Source: Rhodospirillales bacterium (GTDB taxonomy: Bacteria > Pseudomonadota > Alphaproteobacteria > UBA828). Taken from it: DNA of 10,197 nt. Position numbers and translations under genes: made by a program. The stretch is taken from NCBI GenBank assembly GCA_026712885.1, contig JAPOPO010000513.1, positions 1 to 10,197 on the forward strand. Reading direction: 5' to 3'. Position 1 is the stretch's first letter; each line of letters begins with the position of its first letter. Positions 1 to 5,826 of this stretch are shown here, piece by piece. The notes beneath the pieces are model-generated. The model saw nothing but the letters and a program-made list of their open reading frames with translations, was not told the DNA's origin and did no database searches.

Positions 1-1
1 G

Positions 2-1540
2 ATCGGCGCGACGGAGAAGGGCGGCGTCTGCCGGCTCGCGCTCACCGACGTGGACAAGGCGGCGCGCGATCTCTTCGTGCAATGGTGCGAGGAGGCCGGC
101 TGCACCGTCAGCATCGACAAGATGGGCAACATCTTCGCCCGACGCGCCGGCAAGGACGACTCGCTCCCGCCGGTGATGACAGGCAGCCATATTGACAGCC
201 AGCCGACAGGCGGCAAGTACGATGGCATCTACGGCGTGCTGGCGGGCCTCGAGGTAATCCGCACCCTCAACGACCTCGGCTACGAGACCGACGCTCCCAT
301 TGAGGTCTCCGCCTGGACCAACGAGGAAGGCTCGCGCTTCGCGCCCGCGATGGTGGCCTCCGGCGTCTTCGGCGGCGTGTTCACGCTGGAGGAAGGCTTG
401 GCGTGTGCCGACGTCGACGGCAAGACCATCGGCGAGGAGCTTGAGCGCATTGGCTACGCCGGGGAGATGGAGTGCGGCGGGCGCGAGGTCGGCGCCTTCT
501 TCGAAGCTCATATCGAGCAGGGGCCGATCCTCGAAGCGGAGGAGAAGACCATCGGCATCGTGCAGGGCGTGCAGGGCATTAGCTGGTTCGACGTCACCGT
601 GACCGGCATGGAATCCCACGCCGGCACCACGCCGATGGAGCGCCGCAGGGACGCGATGGTGGGCGCCGCGAAGCTGGTCGCGGCAATCGACCAGCTCGCG
701 CTCGATAACGCGCCGGACGCCCGCTCGACCATCGGCGTCATGCGGGTGAGCCCCAACTCGCGCAACGTGATCCCCGGCTCGGTCTACTTCTCGGTGGACC
801 TGCGCCACCCGGACCCCGACACCCTCGCGGCGATGACCGCCGAGGCCCGGCGCCAGGCAGAGGCGCTTGCCGCCGAGCGCGGGCTCGAGATCACCTTCGA
901 GGAGATTTGGCACTCGCCGCCGATCAAGTTCGCCGCCGATTGCGTGGGCGCCGTGCAGAATGCGGCGGAATCTCTCGGCTACGCCAGCCAGCCGATCACC
1001 TCGGGCGCCGGGCACGACGCAGTCTACGTCTCGCGCGTGGCCCCCACCGGCATGATCTTCATCCCCTGCGAGGACGGGATCAGCCACAACGAGATCGAGG
1101 CGGCGACGCAGTCCGATATTGCCGCCGGCTGCGACGTGCTGCTCAATGCGATGGTCGCGCTCGCCACCCGCGACGAGGGCGCGGCGAGCGACGCCGCGTG
1201 CCCCGAGCCGTTATCCCGCAACCTCGCGGCGGACGATGGCGGCGCCTTCCACCATCGCCTTGAGCTTGCCGAACGCGGTCTGCCGCGCGAGGTACTTCAT
1301 GCCGCAGTCAGGCGCGGCGACGAGGCGGTCCGCCGGCACCACCGCCAGCGCCTCGCGCAGCCGGGCCGCCACGGTCTCCGGCCGCTCGATGGCGGGATCG
1401 TTCATGTCGATCACGCCGTAGAGGATCTCTTTAGACGGCAGGTGGGCGAGGATCGCCGGGTCGACGCCCGGCTGGGCTGCTTCGATCGAGACCTGATCGA
1501 CCACCGCCGCCTCCAGCTCCGGCAGGAAGGAATAGCCTGA
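2..1540 (+). CDS. M20-family Zn-dependent hydrolase (N-carbamoyl-amino-acid hydrolase / allantoate amidohydrolase type), 5' truncated
   Basis: The frame is already open at base 2, so the true start lies upstream; the N-terminal family motif GATEKGGVCRL is read from the first codons. The family is cytosolic and binuclear-metal dependent and hydrolyses N-carbamoyl amino acids, N-carbamoyl-beta-alanine or allantoate. Metal-site residues are visible: His in TGSHIDSQ (188-190), Asp in GGKYDG (221-223), the Glu pair in TNEEGSRF (323-328), His in EAHIEQG (509-511) and His in ISHNEIE (1085-1087). SHAGTTPMERRRDA marks the dimerisation/lid domain. Homology to the family should end near 1170 (NAMVALA), about the usual length of a little over 400 residues, but the frame has no stop until 1538-1540, adding some 120 residues antisense to the neighbouring methyltransferase gene. 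The tail is Arg/His-rich and looks like a shadow of that gene. Substrate cannot be fixed from sequence. Family confidence is high; the 3' end is doubtful. Confidence 0.88.
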   Translation: MGATEKGGVCRLALTDVDKAARDLFVQWCEEAGCTVSIDKMGNIFARRAGKDDSLPPVMTGSHIDSQPTGGKYDGIYGVLAGLEVIRTLNDLGYETDAPIEVSAWTNEEGSRFAPAMVASGVFGGVFTLEEGLACADVDGKTIGEELERIGYAGEMECGGREVGAFFEAHIEQGPILEAEEKTIGIVQGVQGISWFDVTVTGMESHAGTTPMERRRDAMVGAAKLVAAIDQLALDNAPDARSTIGVMRVSPNSRNVIPGSVYFSVDLRHPDPDTLAAMTAEARRQAEALAAERGLEITFEEIWHSPPIKFAADCVGAVQNAAESLGYASQPITSGAGHDAVYVSRVAPTGMIFIPCEDGISHNEIEAATQSDIAAGCDVLLNAMVALATRDEGAASDAACPEPLSRNLAADDGGAFHHRLELAERGLPREVLHAAVRRGDEAVRRHHRQRLAQPGRHGLRPLDGGIVHVDHAVEDLFRRQVGEDRRVDARLGCFDRDLIDHRRLQLRQEGIA

Positions 1541-2248
1541 GGGCTTCTCCGTCTTTATCACGGCTGCGTAGCCGAAGCAGAGGTGCAGCGCGGTCTTGCC
1601 GTCCACGCCCTCCAGCGCTCGGTTGATCGCCTTCACCGCGTAGGCGCGCGCGGCGTCGGGCCGGGCCTGCACGTAGGGCTCGTCCAGCTGAACGATATCG
1701 GCGCCGGCGGCGAAGAGGTCCTTGATCTCCTCGTTGACTGCGTCGGCGTAGTCCATGGCGAGGCTTTCGTCGTCCGGGTAGTAGGCGTTCTCCGCCTGTT
1801 GGGTCATGGTGAAGGGGCCGGGCAGCGTGATCTTGATCGTGCGCTCCGTGTTGGCCCGCAGGAACTTGACGTCTTCCACCTCGATGGGGCGCTCGCGCCG
1901 GATCGGCCCTGAGACGAGGGGGACCGGCGCGGGATTGCCGGTGCGGTCCATGTGAGTGCCGCTCCGCTCCTTGTCGATGCCGCCGAGCGCGGTGGCCACC
2001 CGGTTGGAATAGCTCTCGCGTCTGATCTCGCCATCGCTGATGACGTCGACTCCCGCGCGCTCCTGGTCCCGGATCGCGGCCAGCGTCGCCGCCTCCTGCG
2101 CCTCTTCCAGATGCTCGGGCGGAACGCGCCAGATCTCGTGCGCGCGCACCCGAGGCGGCAGCCGGTTCACCAGATTGTCCCGGTCGATGAGCCACTCCGG
2201 CTGCGGGTAGCTGCCGACGACGGCGGTGGTCAGCAAGGTCTCGCTCAT
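1211..2248 (-). CDS. MetE-like cobalamin-independent methionine synthase, catalytic domain only
   Basis: A 345-residue protein that matches the C-terminal, zinc-bearing barrel of MetE and lacks MetE's N-terminal domain (full MetE is about 750 residues). The N-terminal VGSYPQPEW is the family opening motif. The zinc/thiol site is complete: His222 and Cys224 in LHLCFG, Glu256 in SIEAAQP, Cys315 in APDCGMKY, corresponding to E. coli H641, C643, E665 and C726. QLDEP (188-191) and SDGE (71-74) are further conserved acidic motifs. Known MetE-core proteins transfer a methyl group to a thiol such as homocysteine, some from methylcobalamin or a corrinoid protein rather than methyl-folate; which applies here is unknown. 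The start is ATG at 2246-2248 with only a weak GGGAC-like ribosome site. It converges on the M20 gene and diverges from the nitrilase-like gene. The C-terminus (IVRREVAG, TAA) is at the normal place for the family. Confidence 0.9.
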   Translation of the reverse strand: MSETLLTTAVVGSYPQPEWLIDRDNLVNRLPPRVRAHEIWRVPPEHLEEAQEAATLAAIRDQERAGVDVISDGEIRRESYSNRVATALGGIDKERSGTHMDRTGNPAPVPLVSGPIRRERPIEVEDVKFLRANTERTIKITLPGPFTMTQQAENAYYPDDESLAMDYADAVNEEIKDLFAAGADIVQLDEPYVQARPDAARAYAVKAINRALEGVDGKTALHLCFGYAAVIKTEKPSGYSFLPELEAAVVDQVSIEAAQPGVDPAILAHLPSKEILYGVIDMNDPAIERPETVAARLREALAVVPADRLVAAPDCGMKYLARQTAFGKLKAMVEGAAIVRREVAG

Positions 2249-2278
2249 GGCATCCGTCCCGGTCGTTGCTCAAGATCA

Positions 2279-2294
2279 GGCCGCCCTGGCGGCC
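2279..2294. promoter_or_regulatory. GC-rich inverted repeat upstream of the MetE-like gene
   Basis: GGCCGCC (2279-2285) and GGCGGCC (2288-2294) are perfect complements separated by two bases. It lies about 30 bases upstream of the MetE-like ATG in the divergent region 2249-2415. It could be an operator, but short GC palindromes are common by chance in this base composition. Confidence 0.2.
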
Positions 2295-2315
2295 GCGGCC
2301 CCCACAGCCTACCGC

Positions 2316-2332
2316 TTGGGCATAGTATTGCC
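2316..2332 (+). promoter_or_regulatory. Candidate sigma-54 (-24/-12) promoter for the nitrilase-like gene
   Basis: TTGG (2316-2319) and TTGC (2328-2331) place the invariant GG and GC dinucleotides exactly 10 bases apart, as in -24/-12 promoters. The -24 box is TTGGGCA instead of the usual TTGGCAC, and the last -12 base is C rather than A/T, so the match is partial. Transcription would start near 2343, giving a leader of about 70 bases to the ATG at 2416. The same bases also form a small dyad, GGCA-N6-TGCC (2319-2332), which is an alternative reading as an operator. Confidence 0.35.
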
Positions 2333-2402
2333 ACATTGATCCCCTACCCAGAGGCCAGTGAATCCCGCTAGTCTGGCGTGGCGCCTGCACGCGGCACAGC
2401 AC

Positions 2403-2406
2403 GGAG
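2403..2406 (+). promoter_or_regulatory. Ribosome binding site setting the nitrilase-like start
   Basis: GGAG nine bases before ATG 2416. It decides for this ATG against the in-frame TTG at 2407, whose product would gain only three residues ahead of the conserved MKLCLIQ opening. Confidence 0.6.
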
Positions 2407-2415
2407 TTGGGGGCG

Positions 2416-3246
2416 ATGAAACTCTGCCTGATCCAGATGAACAGCACGCCCGACCACGCGGAAAATGTGGCCCGCGCGGCCGGCTACATCGACCAAGCAG
2501 TCGCGGCGGACAAGCCCGATCTCGTGGTCGTGCCCGAGTTCTTCAACCACCCTTACGTGTTCCAATATCGCGATTATGCGCACATCGACGAGGCGGAGGG
2601 CGAGGACGGAATCGCCATCTCGACCATGCGCGAGAAGGCGCGCGAGCACGGCATTCACGTCATCGCCACGATTTTCGAGGCCGAGGCTGCCGGCCTCTGC
2701 TACGACAGTGCCATCGTGATCGACCCCGCCGGCGCCATTCTCGGCCGCTACCGCAAGGCCCACCCTGCGGCGGTGCGCAGTCTGGAGAAGATCTATTTCC
2801 GCTACGGCTCGCACTTTCCCGTGTTCCGCATCGGCGCCTGGCGTGTCGGCATAAACATTTGCTACGACACGTTCTTTCCGGAGTCCGCGCGCTGCGCTGC
2901 GGTCAACGGGGCGGAGCTGATCGTGGTTCCGTTCGCGGCACCTGCGGTCGCCTGCTGGCGCGAGACCATGCAGACCCGCGCCTTCGAGAACGGCGTCTAC
3001 TTCGCCCCCTGCAACAAGGTGGGGCTGGAGGGGGAGTGGACCTTCGGCGGACGCAGCATGATCGTCGCTCCCGATTCCGAGGTGCTCGCCGAGGCGGGCG
3101 ACGACGGCGACGAGACGATCTTCGCTACGCTCGACCGCGCGCGGGTGTTCGAGGCCCGCCGCGCCTGGCCCATGTTTCGCGACCGCCGTCCCGATCTGTA
3201 CACCGCCATCACCACGCCGACGGAAGACATTCCGCGTATCGACTGA
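2416..3246 (+). CDS. Nitrilase-superfamily carbon-nitrogen hydrolase (beta-ureidopropionase / N-carbamoylputrescine amidase-like)
   Basis: A 276-residue single-domain cytosolic amidase. The catalytic Glu-Lys-Cys set is present: Glu41 in VVVPEFF, Lys114 in GRYRKAH and Cys149 in INICYDTFFPE; Glu124 in SLEKIYFRYG fits the second conserved glutamate. The EK-x-YF-x-x-G and ICYD-xx-FPE motifs place it nearest the branch that cleaves N-carbamoyl amides (N-carbamoyl-beta-alanine, N-carbamoylputrescine, N-carbamoyl-D-amino acids), releasing ammonia and CO2. The start is ATG 2416 because GGAG (2403-2406) sits nine bases before it; an in-frame TTG at 2407 would overlap that site. It is followed after 17 bases by the exported-protein gene on the same strand. 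Its presence near the M20 hydrolase suggests amide-nitrogen or pyrimidine-type catabolism. Substrate is inferred, family is certain. Confidence 0.9.
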   Translation: MKLCLIQMNSTPDHAENVARAAGYIDQAVAADKPDLVVVPEFFNHPYVFQYRDYAHIDEAEGEDGIAISTMREKAREHGIHVIATIFEAEAAGLCYDSAIVIDPAGAILGRYRKAHPAAVRSLEKIYFRYGSHFPVFRIGAWRVGINICYDTFFPESARCAAVNGAELIVVPFAAPAVACWRETMQTRAFENGVYFAPCNKVGLEGEWTFGGRSMIVAPDSEVLAEAGDDGDETIFATLDRARVFEARRAWPMFRDRRPDLYTAITTPTEDIPRID

Positions 3247-3263
3247 TCGTCGTGGCCTTGGGA

Positions 3264-4796
3264 ATGGGAACCGGCAGCGGAATCTTGACAGGCGCTGTCC
3301 TCGTCTGCGCGTTGGCGCTTGCCGCCGCGGTGCAGCCGGTTACGGCCGCCGTCGCTGCGGTGGAGGAGGGCGCGCCTGCACCCGCCGCGCGTACGATCCC
3401 CGTGGCCCCGGTCGATCCCGGCAGCACCGCCGGGCGGATCGTCCTCGGCGTCGCCGGCTGGCTGGAGCAGCGCTTCGGTTCCGGGTCCAAGACAGCAAGG
3501 CTCGCGCTCGACGCGCCGCTATGGGCGGAGGAGGGGGGCGGCACCGTCACCCTCCACCTCCCCGGCGCGCGCCTCGTGGAGCCGTCGGTGCCCCTCGTGC
3601 AATGGACACTCGGCGACTTGGCCATTGCGGTGACGCCGCGGGACCAGACGGCCTACGATTTCGAGACCAGCTTGCCGCACATGATCGACAAGGGTGGGGA
3701 GCGGCTCACCATCGGCGCGGGCACGGTTTCCGGCACGTGGCGTTCCGATCTGGAAGCCACGACCAGGTTGAAGGCCAACGCGGCCAACCTGCGACTGCTT
3801 GAGGGCCCGGGTTCGGCCGCGGTGGAAACGATGTCCGTGCGGGACGTCGCTCTGGAGGACGAAGTCGTCGAGGGTGCCGACGGGCTGTGGGATGGCCGCT
3901 CCTCGTTCCGTCTTTCCGACCTTGAGGGCGAAGGCTTCGCGCTCGGCTGGCTCGAGGCCTCGGGCAGCTTCGAGGACTTCGATCGCGATCTGATCGTGCA
4001 GTTGCGCGGGGACTTCGGCGCGCTCACGGGCGGTATGGGCGGACCGATGGCATTTGCAGACGTTCTGGCACCCCTCATGAGCGGCCGCTGGGGGCGCTCC
4101 GAGTTGACGATCATCCTGCATGAACTGGCGGCGACCGGTGGCGGTACCGGCCTGGGAGGGGGCGGCGGACTCTCGCTCGGCCGGCTGGAGTGGCACGTCG
4201 ATCTCGACGGCCGAACGGAGCTCACCGACCTCGCCACGCGGATCGCGGCCATCGACCTCCGCCTCAGCGGGCAGGCCGCCGTCGAGATTCCGCCCGCGCT
4301 GCTGCCTCACACGGCGACCCTCGACATCGCCCTCAAGCGATTGCCCGTGCGCCGGATCGCCGACGCGCTCTCCGGGCTCGCGAAGCAGGGCGGGATGGCG
4401 GGGCCCGGCGACGAGCCGATGCGGGAGGTCATCTTTGCTCACCTGGATGCGGCGGATTCGTCGTTCGAGATAAGGGATATCCACATCGTCACGCCGTCGT
4501 GCGAACTCCGTGCGGAGGGCCGGCTCCAGGTCGAGCCGGCGAGCGTTTTCGGCGTCATCGGACGCTTGGACGCGCGCATCCGGGGGCTGAGCGCGCTCAT
4601 GGCGCTGGCGGCGGCGGAGGGGGAAGAAGACGTGGTGGCCCTGCTGATCGTTCTCCAGGGTCTCGGCAGGCCGGTCTTCGACGAGGGCGCGGACGAGTCG
4701 TTCTACGCCTACGAGATCGACCTGCGCCGCGACGGCGCCGTCACGGTCAACGGCATCCCCTTCGACATGCTCCTCGGCGGCCTCTCGCCCCCATGA
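3264..4796 (+). CDS. Exported protein of unknown function (possible distant DUF2125/DUF945-like)
   Basis: I do not firmly recognise this 510-residue protein. Residues about 7-28 form a hydrophobic signal-like segment (ILTGAVLVCALALAAAVQ, then VTA-AVA as a plausible cleavage site), although the N-terminus carries no Lys/Arg, which is unusual for Sec export. An Ala/Pro-rich linker (about 29-52) follows. The rest alternates beta-type stretches with Asp/Glu-rich turns (LEATTRLKANAANLRL, LIVQLRGDFGAL, LRAEGRLQV), a pattern typical of large periplasmic beta-rich proteins; the C-terminal YEIDLRRDGAVTVNGIPF (483-500) resembles the closing strand of DUF2125/DUF945-type proteins. A glycine-rich run lies at 292-303. 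Possible starts are ATG 3264, TTG 3258 and GTG 3252; none has a clear ribosome site and I took the ATG. It sits 17 bases after the nitrilase-like gene and 37 before the DUF1295 gene, so co-transcription is likely. Confidence 0.72.
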   Translation: MGTGSGILTGAVLVCALALAAAVQPVTAAVAAVEEGAPAPAARTIPVAPVDPGSTAGRIVLGVAGWLEQRFGSGSKTARLALDAPLWAEEGGGTVTLHLPGARLVEPSVPLVQWTLGDLAIAVTPRDQTAYDFETSLPHMIDKGGERLTIGAGTVSGTWRSDLEATTRLKANAANLRLLEGPGSAAVETMSVRDVALEDEVVEGADGLWDGRSSFRLSDLEGEGFALGWLEASGSFEDFDRDLIVQLRGDFGALTGGMGGPMAFADVLAPLMSGRWGRSELTIILHELAATGGGTGLGGGGGLSLGRLEWHVDLDGRTELTDLATRIAAIDLRLSGQAAVEIPPALLPHTATLDIALKRLPVRRIADALSGLAKQGGMAGPGDEPMREVIFAHLDAADSSFEIRDIHIVTPSCELRAEGRLQVEPASVFGVIGRLDARIRGLSALMALAAAEGEEDVVALLIVLQGLGRPVFDEGADESFYAYEIDLRRDGAVTVNGIPFDMLLGGLSPP

Positions 4797-4834
4797 GCGC
4801 TGACAACCGACCGGTACGGGAAGCGCAGGCGTGA
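4793..4834 (+). other. 13-codon mini-ORF bridging two genes
   Basis: ATG 4793 overlaps the TGA of the exported-protein gene (ATGA) and its own TGA (4832-4834) overlaps the ATG of the DUF1295 gene (TGATG). It encodes MSADNRPVREAQA. It has no clear ribosome site. It may act only as a translational coupling relay, or be accidental. Confidence 0.25.
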
Positions 4835-5688
4835 TGGACTTCGGCTTCATCGGTCACCCGCTGGCCGGGACACCGATCGGTGCGACGCTGGACCTCAGCA
4901 TCGTCCTTGGTGCAGTCGTCTGGCTGCTATCGGTCGTCACTCGCAACTATTCGTGGATCGATCGGGTGTGGTCGATCTGCCCCGCGCTCTTTTGCCTAAT
5001 CGTGGCGGCCTCGCTCGACTTCGAGGCGCCGCGGGTGAACCTGATGGCGGCGCTGGTTGTCCTCTGGGGTGTCCGTCTGACCTTCAATCTGGCGCGGAAG
5101 GGCGGTTTCCGCCTGGGCGACGAGGACTACCGCTGGACGGCGACGAAAGAGCGGCTCGGGCCGCTGCGCTTCCAGCTGTTGAACGCCACCTTCGTGGCAC
5201 CGGCGCAGATGGTGGTTCTCTGGCTGTTCGTGTCCCCCGTGCACCAGGCTTGGCTCCGGCCGGAAGCGCCGCTCAACTGGCTGGACTGGCTGGCGGCGGC
5301 GTTGTTCCTGGCTCTTCTGGTGATCGAGACCGTCGCGGACGAACAGATGTGGGCCTTCCAGCAGGACAAGAAGCGGCGCATCGCGGCCGGCGAGGCGATT
5401 GCTCAACCGTTCCTGACAACCGGCCTGTACAGCTATTCGCGCCATCCGAACTATGCCAGCGAGATTGGCATGTGGTGGGTGTTTTACCTGTTTGCCGTCG
5501 CGGCCTCCGGGGAATGGGTGCACTGGTCGGGGCTGGGGTGCATTTCCCTCACGCTGCTAATCGTCGGGTCCATCCGCTTCGCGGAATCTATTTCTGCTTC
5601 GAAATACCCCGGCTACCGCGCTTACCAGGCGAAGACGCCGGTACTCATTCCCTTCCTGCGGTTCTCCGGCTCTGCCAGAGGTGCCTAA
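4834..5688 (+). CDS. DUF1295 integral membrane protein (steroid 5-alpha-reductase-like fold)
   Basis: A 284-residue inner-membrane protein. Hydrophobic spans lie at about 20-36, 45-60, 68-86, 115-134, 152-168, 208-225 and 233-249. The C-terminal block GLYSYSRHPNYASEIGMWW (197-215) and the closing SKYPGYRAYQAKTPVLIPF (256-274) are the hallmark of DUF1295, related to the 3-oxo-5-alpha-steroid 4-dehydrogenase C-terminal domain and to isoprenylcysteine/phospholipid methyltransferases with the same RHPxY motif. Such proteins use NADPH or S-adenosylmethionine on lipid-like substrates; the true substrate is not known for this family and is not shown here. ATG 4834 is preferred to the adjacent in-frame GTG 4831; GGGAAG at 4818-4823 gives a ten-base spacing. 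The length is normal. It is probably the last gene of the 2416-5688 transcription unit. Confidence 0.9.
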   Translation: MDFGFIGHPLAGTPIGATLDLSIVLGAVVWLLSVVTRNYSWIDRVWSICPALFCLIVAASLDFEAPRVNLMAALVVLWGVRLTFNLARKGGFRLGDEDYRWTATKERLGPLRFQLLNATFVAPAQMVVLWLFVSPVHQAWLRPEAPLNWLDWLAAALFLALLVIETVADEQMWAFQQDKKRRIAAGEAIAQPFLTTGLYSYSRHPNYASEIGMWWVFYLFAVAASGEWVHWSGLGCISLTLLIVGSIRFAESISASKYPGYRAYQAKTPVLIPFLRFSGSARGA

Positions 5689-5703
5689 ATTTTGGCGTTC
5701 CGT

Positions 5704-5826
5704 ATGGAGGACCGGCCGCTCCAGATTGGCGAGCGGAGTGACAGTCCGGTCGCTACAAAGGAGTCCTTGCCAGGGTGCGACGGGGGCGGGATAGTTTTGC
5801 AAAACAACCCAGAGGTAACGGCATGA
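5704..5826 (+). CDS. Small ORF, 40 residues, overlapping the start of the pseudo-HtrA gene
   Basis: ATG 5704 opens a frame that reads MEDRPLQIGERSDSPVATKE and on to ...NNPEVTA, with TGA at 5824-5826 overlapping the ATG at 5823 (ATGA). The peptide is hydrophilic, without signal or membrane segment, and I recognise no family. No ribosome site precedes ATG 5704. The ATGA junction is the only positive sign; in a GC-rich gap a frame of this length can be chance. Confidence 0.2.
   Translation: MEDRPLQIGERSDSPVATKESLPGCDGGGIVLQNNPEVTA
5710..5753 (+). promoter_or_regulatory. Possible alternative hairpins in the leader of the pseudo-HtrA gene
   Basis: CCGCTC (5716-5721) pairs with GAGCGG (5731-5736), and the adjoining GACCGG (5710-5715) pairs with CCGGTC (5746-5751), giving a 12-bp stem with a nine-base bulge. 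Alternatively GCGAGCGG (5729-5736) pairs with CCGGTCGC (5746-5753) with one mismatch and a nine-base loop. The two folds exclude each other. No T-run follows, so it is not a normal terminator. Confidence 0.25.
5794..5805. promoter_or_regulatory. Perfect 12-bp palindrome, candidate operator
   Basis: GTTTTGCAAAAC is a perfect palindrome, strikingly A/T-rich for its surroundings. It ends five bases before the AGAGG ribosome site and 17 bases before ATG 5823. Its position suits a repressor site or control of translation for the pseudo-HtrA gene. Confidence 0.35.
5811..5815 (+). promoter_or_regulatory. Ribosome binding site setting the pseudo-HtrA start
   Basis: AGAGG seven bases before ATG 5823. 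It rules against upstream in-frame starts such as the GTG at 5775, whose extension reads as low-quality coding sequence. Confidence 0.65.

Noticed and set aside
2407..2409. TTG as start of the nitrilase-like gene
   Set aside because: It overlaps the ribosome site region, and the ATG at 2416 has correct spacing and gives the conserved N-terminus.
1431..2447. 338-codon open frame on the minus strand overlapping the MetE-like gene
   Set aside because: The MetE-like frame on the same strand contains the full zinc site and family motifs; this frame is Arg/Gly-rich low-complexity translation of a different phase.
4140..4175. Glycine-codon-rich run as a possible tandem repeat
   Set aside because: It encodes a short glycine-rich stretch inside the exported protein, with no regular DNA repeat unit.
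3519..4850. 443-codon open frame on the minus strand across the exported-protein gene
   Set aside because: It is an Arg/His-rich antisense shadow with no recognisable family. The plus-strand frame has a signal-like N-terminus, fits its neighbours and carries the better protein composition.
5788..5800. Sigma-54-like GG...TTGC before the pseudo-HtrA gene
   Set aside because: The GG and GC are nine rather than ten bases apart and no -24 box is recognisable.
5689..5822. Intrinsic terminator after the DUF1295 gene
   Set aside because: Stems exist at 5710-5753 but no T-run follows them, so termination is not supported.
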